Assembly (NCBI GenBank): GCA_958295465.1
Contig: OY282353.1
Span: forward strand, 3,215,001-3,279,000
Length of the DNA stretch: 64,000 nt
Origin: an uncultured Gammaproteobacteria bacterium
GTDB taxonomy: Bacteria; Pseudomonadota; Gammaproteobacteria; HK1
Direction: 5' to 3'
Under the pieces are notes generated by a model. It did not search any database and was not told the origin of the DNA. It was given only the letters and a program-made list of their open reading frames with translations. The first letter of the stretch is position 1. Each line of letters starts with the position of its first letter. This document shows, piece after piece, positions 9,154 through 18,181 of this stretch. The translations under genes were made by a program, and so were the position numbers.

Positions 9154-10658
9154 CACGATGCCGCCTCCCGCTCGCGCTGCCGTCGCGCCCTGATTTCGAG
9201 GGCCACGCTGCCCGCGATGGACGCGACGATGATTGCAATCAGGATGACGTTCAGGGTCCCGGTGAAGAAGTAGGGAAGCACGCCGTCGCCGGCGGTGGCG
9301 ATGGTGCGCCCGTACACGAAGTTCTGCTCGGCGATCGGTCCGAGCACGATGCCCAGGACGAGCGGCCCCGCGCCGAATCCGTACTTTTCCAGGAACCACA
9401 TGCCGCCGCCCAGGACCGCCATGATCAATACGTCGGAATAGGAGTTCTGCACGCTGTAGGTGCCGAAGACCGCCAGCACCATGACCGCGGCGGCAAGATA
9501 GTTCTCCGGCAGCAGGATGACCTTCGCGGCGAGCCGGCACAACGCCAGTCCCAGGACGACCATCAGCACCTGGCCGACGAGCAGGGCGTCGATGAAGGTC
9601 CACGAGACGTCGGGATAATCGGTGAACAGGTCGGGCCCGGGGAAGATGCCGTGGATCAGCAGGCCGCCCAGCAGCACCGCGGCGGTGGGGCTCCCCGGAA
9701 TGCTGAGCGTGAGCAACGGCACGAGCGAGGGACCGACCATGGCGTTGTTGGCGGTCTCGGCCGCGATCAATCCCTCCGGCTCCCCCTTGCCGTAGTTGTC
9801 CCGCATCCTGCTGAACTTGCGCGACTGGTCGTAGGCCACCAGCCCGGCAATCTGCCCGCCGGCGCCCGGCACGAGCCCGACGATCACCCCGACGACGGAG
9901 CCGATGGCCAGCGTGCGCGGCTTGCCCGCCACCTGCCGCAGCGCCTGCCACAGCGAATGGCGCTGCACCGATGCGGCCGAGCTGCGGCCGGGGGCGCGCG
10001 CCAGCATGTCGATCACCTGGGGCACGGCAAAGAGCCCCACCAGTGCGGCGATGATGTGGATGCCGCCGTCCAGATGGGAAGTGAAGGTGAAGCGGTGCAC
10101 GCCCTGCACCCCGTCGTACCCGATGGAGGAGATCCACAGGCCCATGCAGCCGGCGGCGAGCCCCTTGACGACGGAATCGGAAGCGAGGGAGGCAATGACC
10201 GTCACCCCGAGCACGGCCATCCAGAAAAGATGCGAAGGTCCGAAACCGAGCGCCCATTGCGCCAGAACCGGCGTGAAGAAGATCAGCACGAGAACACCCA
10301 GCAGGCCGCCCACGCCGGAAGACAGGAAGCTCAGTTGCAGCGCCTGCGCGGCGCGTCCCTGCTGCACCATGCGGTGGCCGTCCAGCGTGGTGGCGATGTT
10401 GGCCGGGGCGCCGGGGATCCTGAGCAGAATGGCGCTCACCGCGCCGCCCGCGACGGTGGCGGTGTACACCGACCCGAGCAGGATCAGCCCCCCGGTGGGC
10501 TCCATGTGGAAGGTGAAGGGAATGAGCAGGGCGACCGCCATGGTGGGGCTCAGGCCCGGCAACGCGCCCAGGATCAGCCCACCCGCCGTGCCCAGAAGCA
10601 GGATCAGGAAATTGAAGGGCTCGAAGACGTTGCCCATGTATTGCAGGAAATCGGGCAA
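9153..10658 (-). CDS. tctA: TTT transporter large membrane subunit TctA
   Basis: Large permease subunit, about 501 residues and twelve predicted helices. The first helix is followed by the diagnostic GALPGLSPTMAVALLIPFTF, and the second half repeats it as GLVPGAGGQIAGLVAYDQSR. The open frame continues to 10775, but TctA normally begins shortly before YMGNVFEPFNFLILL. The TTG at 10658 has GAGGAG 9 bases upstream and gives the standard length, so I chose it; ATG 10637 is the alternative. It begins 132 bases after the hydroxyacid dehydrogenase and is probably in the same transcript. Confidence 0.9.
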   Translation of the reverse strand: MPDFLQYMGNVFEPFNFLILLLGTAGGLILGALPGLSPTMAVALLIPFTFHMEPTGGLILLGSVYTATVAGGAVSAILLRIPGAPANIATTLDGHRMVQQGRAAQALQLSFLSSGVGGLLGVLVLIFFTPVLAQWALGFGPSHLFWMAVLGVTVIASLASDSVVKGLAAGCMGLWISSIGYDGVQGVHRFTFTSHLDGGIHIIAALVGLFAVPQVIDMLARAPGRSSAASVQRHSLWQALRQVAGKPRTLAIGSVVGVIVGLVPGAGGQIAGLVAYDQSRKFSRMRDNYGKGEPEGLIAAETANNAMVGPSLVPLLTLSIPGSPTAAVLLGGLLIHGIFPGPDLFTDYPDVSWTFIDALLVGQVLMVVLGLALCRLAAKVILLPENYLAAAVMVLAVFGTYSVQNSYSDVLIMAVLGGGMWFLEKYGFGAGPLVLGIVLGPIAEQNFVYGRTIATAGDGVLPYFFTGTLNVILIAIIVASIAGSVALEIRARRQREREAAS

Positions 10659-10790
10659 GGGATGCGTCTCCTCACGGTGCTCGTCCAGGACGAACGCGCG
10701 GCCCGGCGTCCGGTTCGGAAAACTTCGCCTCCGGCCGCGGTCGTCGGCCGGTGACCGGAGGATTGCTTGTACCAAACGTGAGACAGAGCC

Positions 10791-11867
10791 TCAATACCCG
10801 AGCTCCGGCCGCACCACGTTCTCGAGCGGCTTCCCTTCGAGAAGCCGTTCGAGGTTACGGAAGACGAGCTCCAGGGTCAGCGGAACGTAGGAATCGCCGT
10901 CGTCGGCGGACACGTGCGGGGTGACGATGAGGCTGGGGGCGCTCCACAGGGGCGAGCCGGAGGGCAGCGGCTCGGGGTCGAAGACGTCCAGGACGGCGCC
11001 CGAGAGATGCCCGCTTCGGAGGTTGGCGGTGAGCGCATCGTAATCCATCGTCGCCGCCCGCCCGACGTTCACCACCCCGGCGCCCCGCTTCATGAGCGCC
11101 TGCCGGCGGGCGTCGAGCAGGTTGCGTGTCTCGGGCGTGAGCGGCGCCGCGAGGAACACGAAGTCCGCCCGCGGGAGCAGATGGTCCAGTCGGCCGGAGG
11201 TGTGCATCTCGTCGACCGCGTCGAGGGGACGGCCATGCCGGCTCACGCCGAGCACCCGCATCCCGAGCGTCCGGCACCGTCGAGCGACCGCGGCGCCGAT
11301 GCTGCCGACGCCGATCACCAGCAGCGTCTTTCCGCCGATCGGCGTCGAGTACAACGACTCCCAGTGCGCCCGCCGCTGGTTGCCGACGATGGCAGGGAGG
11401 CGGTTGTGCAGCATCAGCACCGCCATGAGCCCGTACTCGCCCGCCTTGTCCGCGTGTGCGCCGCGGTTGTTGGCCACGGTGACCCCGGCCGGCACCCAGT
11501 CCATGGGGCACAGGTGCTCCACCCCGGCCCCGATGACGTGGATCAGGCGCAGGTTCGGTGCGACCGCGGCCAGGTTCGCGGTGGGGAGATCCCAGGTCAC
11601 CAGCACCTCGGCCGTGCGCATCGAGCGCTCGAAGTGGTCGAGGTCCCAGTCGATGAACACATCGAGATGCCGCGCCACGTGCGGATACCGGGCCGCGGCG
11701 TCCTCGAAGCGTTCGCGGGTGATGGTGAACACCGCCTCGCCTTCCGGCGTCGGTGGAAACGTCTCCGGGGAGGCGTGGTTGTTCTTGACGTGGACCCGCA
11801 AGGTTCGGCCTGCCGCCACGATCGGCGAGGAATGCGGGCCGGGGGCTTGGCCGCTCGGAGCGCTCAC
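10791..11867 (-). CDS. D-2-hydroxyacid dehydrogenase (NAD-binding)
   Basis: Phosphoglycerate/lactate-dehydrogenase-type D-2-hydroxyacid dehydrogenase, about 358 residues. The NAD site is LLVIGVGSIGAAVARR; the catalytic Arg lies in VVNVGRAATMDYDAL, the Glu near DVFDPEPLP and the His in VTPHVSADDGDS. An atypical N terminus (VHVKNNHASPETFPPTPE) lies ahead of the conserved fold. The GTG at 11867 overlaps the stop of the preceding mini-ORF by four bases (GTGA). The same geometry recurs one repeat upstream, which supports this start over GTG 11819. It probably reduces or oxidises a 2-oxo/2-hydroxy acid in the Rieske/TTT pathway. Confidence 0.85.
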   Translation of the reverse strand: MSAPSGQAPGPHSSPIVAAGRTLRVHVKNNHASPETFPPTPEGEAVFTITRERFEDAAARYPHVARHLDVFIDWDLDHFERSMRTAEVLVTWDLPTANLAAVAPNLRLIHVIGAGVEHLCPMDWVPAGVTVANNRGAHADKAGEYGLMAVLMLHNRLPAIVGNQRRAHWESLYSTPIGGKTLLVIGVGSIGAAVARRCRTLGMRVLGVSRHGRPLDAVDEMHTSGRLDHLLPRADFVFLAAPLTPETRNLLDARRQALMKRGAGVVNVGRAATMDYDALTANLRSGHLSGAVLDVFDPEPLPSGSPLWSAPSLIVTPHVSADDGDSYVPLTLELVFRNLERLLEGKPLENVVRPELGY

Positions 11868-12019
11868 GGCTCGTCTTCCCGCGCCGGCGGAAGCGTCTCC
11901 GCGGAGGCATGGCCGTTCCCGGTGTGGACCCGCGAGATCCGGCTCGCGGCCATGGCCGGGAAGGAACGCGAGCCAGCGGTCCGATCGCCCGGAGAGCGGA
12001 TGACGCCCGGGGCACTCAC
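11746..12019 (-). repeat. Diverged tandem duplication of the Rieske/dehydrogenase gene junction
   Basis: The first ~50 codons of the dehydrogenase (about 11746-11867) and the segment just upstream (about 11868-12019) are imperfect direct repeats. The encoded peptides align as HVKNNHASPETFPP versus HTGNGHASAETLPP, preceded by IVAAGRTLRV versus AMAASRISRV. Even the GTGA stop/start overlap is duplicated. Confidence 0.85.
11864..12019 (-). CDS. Mini-ORF made by junction duplication
   Basis: A 51-residue frame from GTG 12019 to a TGA at 11864. It overlaps the upstream Rieske stop by GTGA and the downstream dehydrogenase start by another GTGA. Its sequence is a decayed copy of the dehydrogenase N terminus, so it has no domain of its own. 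It may be translated simply because it sits between two coupled genes. A function for the peptide is not implied. Confidence 0.5.
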   Translation of the reverse strand: MSAPGVIRSPGDRTAGSRSFPAMAASRISRVHTGNGHASAETLPPAREDEP

Positions 12020-13410
12020 GACCCGTCCCCATCCGTTGCCTCCAGCGCCCGCAGCCGCTCGGTCACGAACGCCACCCGCTCGGGCTCGGGCAGGGCGTCG
12101 GCGTCGAACTGTATCCGCATGAAGGCGTGGGCAAGCCGGCGGAAGCGTTCGGACTCGTCCGCCTCGCCGCCGCGTGCAAGTGTGAGCACCGAGTCGCCGC
12201 CGTAGGTCGGCACGGGGTTCGGCGCGAGGTCGGTCACCCGCAAGGGTTCCCTGCCGGCCGCGACCGTCCTGATCTGCTCCCGGAGCCGCCGGCGCATGAG
12301 CGCCACGCCCTTGTCGCTCGGCGCCAGGTGCTCTTCGTCGTGCACGGTGATGCGCCCCATGCCTTCGACCGCCTCGGCATCGCCCGGGAAGCGCTGGCGC
12401 TGCTCGTAGGGGCGGTCGAAGACCTCGCCCTGCTCGATGAGCTCCGGCCCTTGCGGGGTGTTCCATGCCGGAGGGTCGCCCCGCTCTCCGAAGCAGGCCC
12501 ACGCCAGGGCCATGGTGTTCTCGTCGTCGATCGGAACCACCCAGCGCGCGAAGGCGGTGCGCCCGTAGTAGCGCTGCTTCGTGCCGTCGGCGGCGAACGC
12601 GGCCCCGGCCTGGGTGAAGTTCGGCAGCACCAGCTCGTTGACCCGGAACCAGACGTTGCCGCCCACCCGGCGGGTGTTCGTTCCCATCAGCCACGCCGAG
12701 CGCTCGAAGAAGTCGATCCGGCCGATCTCGCCGAAGCCGGCGGAGAACTGCTCGCGGCTGATGCTGGAGTGCAGAAAGCTGGTATGGATGGGATCGAGAA
12801 TGGCGTCGAGGACCTGTAGCCAGTTGCACCGGAACGGCGCCCGGTAGGGCACCCTCTCCATGTCCGCGAGCTCCAGCGTGTCGTAGACCGGGAACTCGGG
12901 TGTCTCGTCCGGCGGGCCGAGGTAGGCGAACACCAGCCCCTGGTACTCGAAGGCGGGATACGCCCCGAGCCGCACCCGCTCCTTCAGCCGCGCCTGGGCC
13001 TCCGGGGACTGGCCCGGGGCTTCGAGCAGGGCGCCGTCGACGTCGAAATGCCAGCCGTGATAGCAGCAGCGGATTCCCCGCCGCCGGCAATCGCCGTATT
13101 CGAGCGAGGCCCGGCGGTGTGGGCAGTGCCGGTGCACGAGCCCGACCCGCTCCTCGCCGTCGCGAAAGACCACCAGATCCTCGCCCAGTATCCGGAGTGC
13201 GACCGGCAGCTCGGCGATCTCGGAGGACAGCGCCACCGGATGCCAGAACCGCCTCAGGTACTCCCCGCAAGGCGTGCCGGGGCCGACGCGGACGAGCTCC
13301 CCGTCGGGCTCGGACGCGGACCGGATCCCGTGGCCCCGGTACCGGCCCTGGCGGGTCGCGCTCTCGGGCCGGAGCGGCCTCCCCGGAGCCGATCTCGTTA
13401 CCGCGCTCAT
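12016..13410 (-). CDS. Rieske non-heme iron oxygenase, large subunit
   Basis: Aromatic-ring-hydroxylating or demethylating oxygenase alpha subunit, 464 residues. The Rieske [2Fe-2S] ligands are in HCPHRRASLEYG and CCYHGWHFD; the mononuclear iron site is the ILDPIHTSFLHS motif with two His. Size and motif order fit the phthalate/vanillate type that works with a separate reductase. No reductase gene is visible nearby. The ATG at 13410 overlaps the stop of the preceding Rieske gene by ATGA, so the two are coupled and may act in the same pathway on different steps. Confidence 0.9.
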   Translation of the reverse strand: MSAVTRSAPGRPLRPESATRQGRYRGHGIRSASEPDGELVRVGPGTPCGEYLRRFWHPVALSSEIAELPVALRILGEDLVVFRDGEERVGLVHRHCPHRRASLEYGDCRRRGIRCCYHGWHFDVDGALLEAPGQSPEAQARLKERVRLGAYPAFEYQGLVFAYLGPPDETPEFPVYDTLELADMERVPYRAPFRCNWLQVLDAILDPIHTSFLHSSISREQFSAGFGEIGRIDFFERSAWLMGTNTRRVGGNVWFRVNELVLPNFTQAGAAFAADGTKQRYYGRTAFARWVVPIDDENTMALAWACFGERGDPPAWNTPQGPELIEQGEVFDRPYEQRQRFPGDAEAVEGMGRITVHDEEHLAPSDKGVALMRRRLREQIRTVAAGREPLRVTDLAPNPVPTYGGDSVLTLARGGEADESERFRRLAHAFMRIQFDADALPEPERVAFVTERLRALEATDGDGS

Positions 13411-14522
13411 CGCAGGCTGCCCACGACGAGACCCTGGAAGGTGCGCACGGAGTCCTCCCAGATCGGCGAGAGCACGCCGCCCCCGGCGGCGACTTCGGAG
13501 GCGCGGCCCTGCTGGAGCCGTTCGCACATGGCGTGATCCTCGCGGTGCACCTCGCGCCAGAGCCGGACGAGCCGTTCCGTCTGCCCGGCCGAAGCCGGCT
13601 CCGGCCCCACGGAATAGATGGCGCGGCGCTGGATGGTGCGGTCCGGGGCCAGCGGCAGGACGATCTGTACGCCGACCTGGTCCGGAACGTAGTACCCGAA
13701 CACGAAGTTCGGGAACAGGGTGAGGTAGCGGGCGCTCACCGACAGGGTGTCGTCCCGCGTCGCTTCGCCCGAGACGTCGATGGCGCATCCGAGGCAGCCC
13801 GCGTCGTTGACCGTGTAGTGGTCGGCCAGGGGCTGCTCGGTGGTCGTGGAGTGCACGAACTGCACGTGGTAGGGCTCGATGAAGTTCTCCATCAGGAGCT
13901 TCCAGTTCGCGGCCACTGCCCCGAAGTCGATGGTGGCGAGATGGTGGAGGCCGGCGAGGTCGAACCCGTCGAGCCGGCGTTCGAGCGGCGCCGTGAAGTC
14001 CTCGAACGGCGGCGCCGCGCCGTCGGGGTTGACGAAGATCCAGTCGTGCCACGTCGCCGACCTCACCGTCGCCAGCCCGTGCTCCGCGCGGTCGAAGCCC
14101 GGCGGCGCCGCGCGCGGGTCCCGGCCGCCGAAGTAGGGGGTGAGCCGGAGGCTTCCGTCGAGGCCGTAGGTCCACGAGTGATAGGGACAGCGGATGGCGC
14201 GCCCCACGTTGCAGGGTGCGTCGATGAGCTTCAGGCAGCGGTGGCGGCATACGTTGTGGAACGCCCGGATCCGTCCCCCGGTGTCGCGGACCAGCAGCAG
14301 GGGCTTGCCGGCCACGCTCACCGGCATCGCGTCGCCGGGCCGGGCCAGCTCGTGCGCGAAGCCGGCGAAGACCCACGAGCCGGGAAAGAGCCGTTCGTTC
14401 TCGAGCGCGAAGAACGCCTCGCTCGTATAGGCGGTGGAGGTCAATCCGCGGGCCACCGGCCCCGGAGTGTCGAACGCGGCCAGCGCCTCGGCGCCGATGA
14501 CCGCCGGCAGTGATGGACTCAT
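13407..14522 (-). CDS. Rieske oxygenase, carnitine/choline monooxygenase-like
   Basis: 371-residue Rieske oxygenase. Cluster ligands are CRHRCLKLIDAPCN and CPYHSWTYG; catalytic iron ligands lie in MENFIEPYHVQFVHS. This Glu-Pro-Tyr-His pattern is common in CntA/choline-monooxygenase-like enzymes that oxidise quaternary or methylated amines. Start ATG 14522 has GGGAG about 9 bases upstream; the longer frame to 14723 is rejected. It is the first gene of the minus-strand operon and is divergent from the glutamine synthetase-like gene, a combination often tied to methylated-nitrogen compounds. The exact substrate is inferred, not shown. Confidence 0.88.
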   Translation of the reverse strand: MSPSLPAVIGAEALAAFDTPGPVARGLTSTAYTSEAFFALENERLFPGSWVFAGFAHELARPGDAMPVSVAGKPLLLVRDTGGRIRAFHNVCRHRCLKLIDAPCNVGRAIRCPYHSWTYGLDGSLRLTPYFGGRDPRAAPPGFDRAEHGLATVRSATWHDWIFVNPDGAAPPFEDFTAPLERRLDGFDLAGLHHLATIDFGAVAANWKLLMENFIEPYHVQFVHSTTTEQPLADHYTVNDAGCLGCAIDVSGEATRDDTLSVSARYLTLFPNFVFGYYVPDQVGVQIVLPLAPDRTIQRRAIYSVGPEPASAGQTERLVRLWREVHREDHAMCERLQQGRASEVAAGGGVLSPIWEDSVRTFQGLVVGSLR

Positions 14523-14908
14523 GGCTGATTCTCCCTTGCACGCCGGGCGCCAGGTGGCGCACGGCGCATGAGCAGACACTGGACGACCGGGCGGAAACGC
14601 TTGCCCTCGCATGGAACGGACCCCGTTCCCCGGCAGTCGGCGATTTCGCGCAACGGTCGCATCCGGCATGTGACGAACCCGTTCTACGTCAGTCGGTGTG
14701 CCGGGCAGCGCTCGTGTCATCATTGACGCCCTCGAAGCCCGGTGGTTCCCGGCGAACGGGTGGATTCACCGCCGACAGTCGAATTGTTGATCTATATGGC
14801 TCCCTCATGAAAGATCGATTCGGGGAAGCGACACATCTCCGGGCAGACATTTCATCGGATTCGCAGGCCCCACTTGGACGTTGACCCGGGGCTCAAGAGA
14901 GGACGTCA
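14523..14908. promoter_or_regulatory. Divergent intergenic region with promoters for both operons
   Basis: 386 bases without a credible gene, separating the Rieske operon (minus) from the glutamine synthetase-like gene (plus). It must hold both promoters. It is less GC-rich around 14770-14830. I see no confident -35/-10 pair or long palindrome. Confidence 0.5.
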
Positions 14909-16327
14909 ATGAACACCACATCAGGAAACATGGCCGGCGCGCTGCCCGATGTCGAGCGCGTGCGTGAATGCAAGGCGAAGCTCGCCGAGGCGGGGGTCCG
15001 TTACGTGTTCTCGTGCTGGATCGACATGCTCGGGGTGCCGAAGACGAAGCCGGTGCCGCTGGCCGACTTCGAGAACCTGTGCATGGGCAGGGGGCCGCAG
15101 TTCGCCGTGCACTCGGTCTCGTTCGTGCCGGAGCTCACGCCGGCCGACTCCGACCAGATCCCGGTGCCCGATCTCGACACCCTGGTCATCTGTCCCTGGG
15201 ACCGCGCCTGCGCGTGGATGTTCGCGGACCTGTGGTGGGAGGACGCCCCCTACAACCTGTGTCCCCGGCACGCGCTCAAGCGCATCGTGCGCGATGCCGC
15301 GGCGAAGGGCTACGCGGGGTTCGCGGGCATCGAGCCCGAGTTCATCGCCATGCGCTGGCGGGACGGGCAGCCGGTCAAGGCGTTCGACGACGACCCCCCG
15401 CCCGGCGAGGGCCTGCGGCCGAGGCGGCAGGCGTTCGGCTACGACGTCGAGTACTCCATCGACTCCATGGGGTTCCTCGGCGCCCTCATCGACATCCTCG
15501 ACGAGCTCGGCTGGGGGCTCAAGGACGTGGTGGCCGAGGGCGGCTACTCGCAGTTCGAGCTCGACTTCGGCTACACGGACGTGCTGCGCATGGCCGACCG
15601 GTTGGTGTTCCTGCGCGTGTTGCTGAAGGAGGTCGCCAAGAAGCACGGCATGTTCGTCACCTTCATGCCCAAGCCCACCATCGGCGACTGGCGCTCGGGC
15701 GCCCACATCAACTACTCGATGCAGCGCACCGGCGAGCCGGGGGTGAACGTCTTCGAGGACGCCGGCGGTGGGTGGAGCGATGCCGTGTACCACGCGGTGG
15801 GCGGGCTGCTGCGCCACGGCGGGGCGCTCACCGCCATCGCCTGCTCCACGGTCAACTCCTACAACGGGCTGGTGCCCCGGGTCGGCGGATTCGAGGGCGG
15901 CACCGTGACTTGGGCGCCGACCCACATGACCTACGGCAACAACAACCGCTCCTGCATGTTGCGGCTGCCCCAGAACCGCTACTGCATCGAGAACCGCGCC
16001 GCGGACATGTGCATGAATCCATACCTCTCGCTCGGGATGACCACCGCCGCCGCGGTGGCCGGGGTGACCGGGGGCATCGATCCCGGGCCGCCGCTCGACA
16101 AGGACCTCTACCAGCTCACCGACGAGGAGATCCGCGCCGGTGGCGGGCAGCGCCTGCCGAGGAACCTGCTGGAGGCGACCGAGATCCTGAAGGGCGACCC
16201 GCTGGCGGCCGAGGTGCTCGGCCCGGTGATGCTCAACTCCTTCCTGCGGTACAAGGTCGACGAGTGGGAGCGCTACCACCAGACGGTCACCGACTGGGAG
16301 GTGCAGGAGTACCTGCGGCTCTACTGA
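14909..16327 (+). CDS. glnT: Type III glutamine synthetase-like (GlnT family)
   Basis: Glutamate-ammonia ligase superfamily enzyme, 472 residues. An N-terminal beta-grasp domain (VFSCWIDMLGVPKTKPVP) leads to the catalytic domain with metal ligands in GFAGIEPEFIAMRW and VVAEGGYSQFELDF, the HINYSMQ segment and the substrate loop NRSCMLRLP. GlnT-type enzymes include gamma-glutamylmethylamide synthetase and other gamma-glutamyl-amide ligases. Adjacency to Rieske genes of methylated-amine type makes an amine-capturing role attractive, but simple glutamine synthesis is possible. GAGGACG precedes the ATG by a few bases. Followed after 179 bases by an alpha/beta hydrolase on the same strand. Confidence 0.88.
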   Translation: MNTTSGNMAGALPDVERVRECKAKLAEAGVRYVFSCWIDMLGVPKTKPVPLADFENLCMGRGPQFAVHSVSFVPELTPADSDQIPVPDLDTLVICPWDRACAWMFADLWWEDAPYNLCPRHALKRIVRDAAAKGYAGFAGIEPEFIAMRWRDGQPVKAFDDDPPPGEGLRPRRQAFGYDVEYSIDSMGFLGALIDILDELGWGLKDVVAEGGYSQFELDFGYTDVLRMADRLVFLRVLLKEVAKKHGMFVTFMPKPTIGDWRSGAHINYSMQRTGEPGVNVFEDAGGGWSDAVYHAVGGLLRHGGALTAIACSTVNSYNGLVPRVGGFEGGTVTWAPTHMTYGNNNRSCMLRLPQNRYCIENRAADMCMNPYLSLGMTTAAAVAGVTGGIDPGPPLDKDLYQLTDEEIRAGGGQRLPRNLLEATEILKGDPLAAEVLGPVMLNSFLRYKVDEWERYHQTVTDWEVQEYLRLY

Positions 16328-16506
16328 GCGGTGAGCCGCGGCAGGAACGGGGAAGCGGGCCTTCCAGCGCCGCCGGCAGACCGTGTGACGGCGCTCCCGG
16401 AGCGCCGCTCACGCTCCGCATCGTGCGGGATGGCGGGAGCCCGTTTCCGTCCGAGCCCCGGCCCCGCTCCCGGCCGGGTCCTGAACACGCACGAGGCGAA
16501 TCCGAG

Positions 16507-17523
16507 ATGACCCCGGACTACGAGGTGTTCGAGCTCGGCGACGTGACCTTGCAATCCGGCGTCACGCTGCCGGATGCGAAGCTCGCCTACAAGGTCCACG
16601 GCTCGCTCGACGCGGGCCGGGACAACGCGATCGTCATGCCGACCTTCTATACCGGCACCCACGCGCGCAACGAAGGCTACCTGCGGGCGGTGCCGGCCCT
16701 CGACCCGTCGCGCTGGTGCATCGTGTCGATCAACATGTTCGGCAACGGCCTCTCCTCCTCGCCGAGCAACACGCCGCCGCCCTTCGACGGCCCGCGTTTC
16801 CCCGCCGTCACCCTCCACGACAACGTCGCCTGCCAGCACCGGCTGCTCACCGAGGTGCTGGGGGTGGAGCGCATCGCGCTGGTCATGGGATGGTCCATGG
16901 CCGGGTGCCAGTCGTACGAGTGGGGCGCGCAGTTCCCCGGCATGGTGGACGCGATCCTGCCGTTTTGCGCCTCCGCCCGGACCTCGCCCCACAACGTCGT
17001 GTTCCTCGAAGGGGTGAAGGCGGCGCTCACCGCCGACGCCGCCTTCGCGGGCGGCGACTACGCTTCGCCGCCCGTGACCGGCCTCAGGGCGTTCGGGCGG
17101 GTCTACGCGGGGTGGGCGTACTCGCAGGCGTTCTACCGCGAGCGGCTCCACCGGGAGCTGGGCTTCGAGACGGCCGAGGATCTGCTCCTAGACTGGGAGA
17201 GCGATCACCTCGCGTGGGACGCCAACGACCTGCTGGCCAAGCTCCGGACCTGGCAGCAGGGCGACGTCAGCGCCAACCAGCGCTACCGGGGGGATTTCGA
17301 GCGTGCGCTCGGCGCGATCCGCGCCCGGGCCATCCTCGTCCCGTGCACGACGGACCTCTACTTCCCGCCCGAGGACAACGCCATCGAGGCGAAGCACATG
17401 CCGAACGCCGAGCTCCGCCCCTACGATTCGCCTTGGGGGCATTGCGTGGCGACCCCGAGCCGCGAGGGCAGCGGCTTCATGCGTTTCCTCGATGCGTGCG
17501 TCTCGGAGCTGCTGGCGGGCTGA
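16507..17523 (+). CDS. Alpha/beta-fold hydrolase (MetX-like subfamily)
   Basis: 338-residue alpha/beta hydrolase related to homoserine acetyltransferases. The nucleophile elbow is GWSMAG (MetX normally reads GGSMGG), the catalytic Asp is probably in TTDLYFPPED and the His in SPWGHCVATP. The beginning, LQSGVTLPDAKLAYKVHGSL, is typical of the group. The altered elbow argues against true homoserine acetyltransferase; an amidase or esterase acting with the upstream GlnT-like ligase is plausible. Start ATG at 16507 follows GAGGCGAATCCGAG. Confidence 0.8.
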   Translation: MTPDYEVFELGDVTLQSGVTLPDAKLAYKVHGSLDAGRDNAIVMPTFYTGTHARNEGYLRAVPALDPSRWCIVSINMFGNGLSSSPSNTPPPFDGPRFPAVTLHDNVACQHRLLTEVLGVERIALVMGWSMAGCQSYEWGAQFPGMVDAILPFCASARTSPHNVVFLEGVKAALTADAAFAGGDYASPPVTGLRAFGRVYAGWAYSQAFYRERLHRELGFETAEDLLLDWESDHLAWDANDLLAKLRTWQQGDVSANQRYRGDFERALGAIRARAILVPCTTDLYFPPEDNAIEAKHMPNAELRPYDSPWGHCVATPSREGSGFMRFLDACVSELLAG

Positions 17524-17654
17524 GGCCGGCTGGGGCCGGAAGGAAGCCGGAGGGAGTGTTGGCAACAAATAGAACTGTCCGGTTTTGTAGCACATGAATC
17601 GTCCGCTTTGCGGGGGTCGGTCGGTGGGCTGACCGTGCCCCGCCTGCCGTTGGC

Positions 17655-17807
17655 AGACTCGCGGCTGGCGGTCGCGTCCATCGCGAACAGCAGGCGTCCC
17701 CGGGTCTTCGTCCGCCCGACTGGCGTGACCGACGCCACGTTGCGCAGGAAGGCATCGACCTCGGCCGACGTGGACCGCGTCGGGAGCTTGTTGCGGTATC
17801 CGGTCAT
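17655..17807 (-). pseudogene. VWA-domain protein, 5' fragment (copy 1)
   Basis: The first ~50 residues of a von Willebrand factor A protein (MTGYRNKLPTRSTSAEVDAF, then TRGRLLFAMDATASRE with the start of the MIDAS-bearing strand). After that the similarity stops abruptly and the frame runs into unrelated sequence. Nearly the same segment recurs at 20028-20366, where it extends further. A deletion or insertion scar; not functional. Confidence 0.8.
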
Positions 17808-17878
17808 CGATGGCCGGTCATCTGGCGGGCGGCTTCGAGCGGCGGATGATCATAGCACCCGCTCCGAGAAGCGCCGGT
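17656..17878. repeat. VWA 5'-end repeat, copy 1 of 3
   Basis: About 215 bases closely matching 20176-20390: the first ~50 VWA codons plus ~70 bases upstream of the start codon, including catagcaccc. Confidence 0.85.
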
Positions 17879-18181
17879 CCGCCTGAACGTGCAGAGCTCG
17901 ATCCCTCGGCGTCGGAATCCCGACAGGGCGCGTCTTGCCCGTCCCCGGTTTTCCGGGTGCACCCGGCACACCGCCGGCGCCCGCCAGGCTGGCCGGAGGC
18001 TCGGGCGCCGACAATCCGGCTCGGGCGGACCATACTCGGCTCTCCGGCCTCGTGAACACGACAGGATTACATCCGGAGATACGGGATGCGGTAGCCTGTC
18101 CTCTCCGGGCTCATCGCCGGGCGCCGGCGACGATCGGTCATTTTTCACGAATACGGGGGCGACGCAGCGGGAGGTCGTCGG

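Larger units (their letters stand above)
17524..18181. other. Intergenic stretch holding a VWA remnant
   Basis: 658 bases with no intact gene. The left part carries a truncated VWA-domain gene on the minus strand; the rest (17880-18170) shows no recognisable coding. A GGGAGG ribosome site for the next gene lies at the right edge. Confidence 0.6.
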
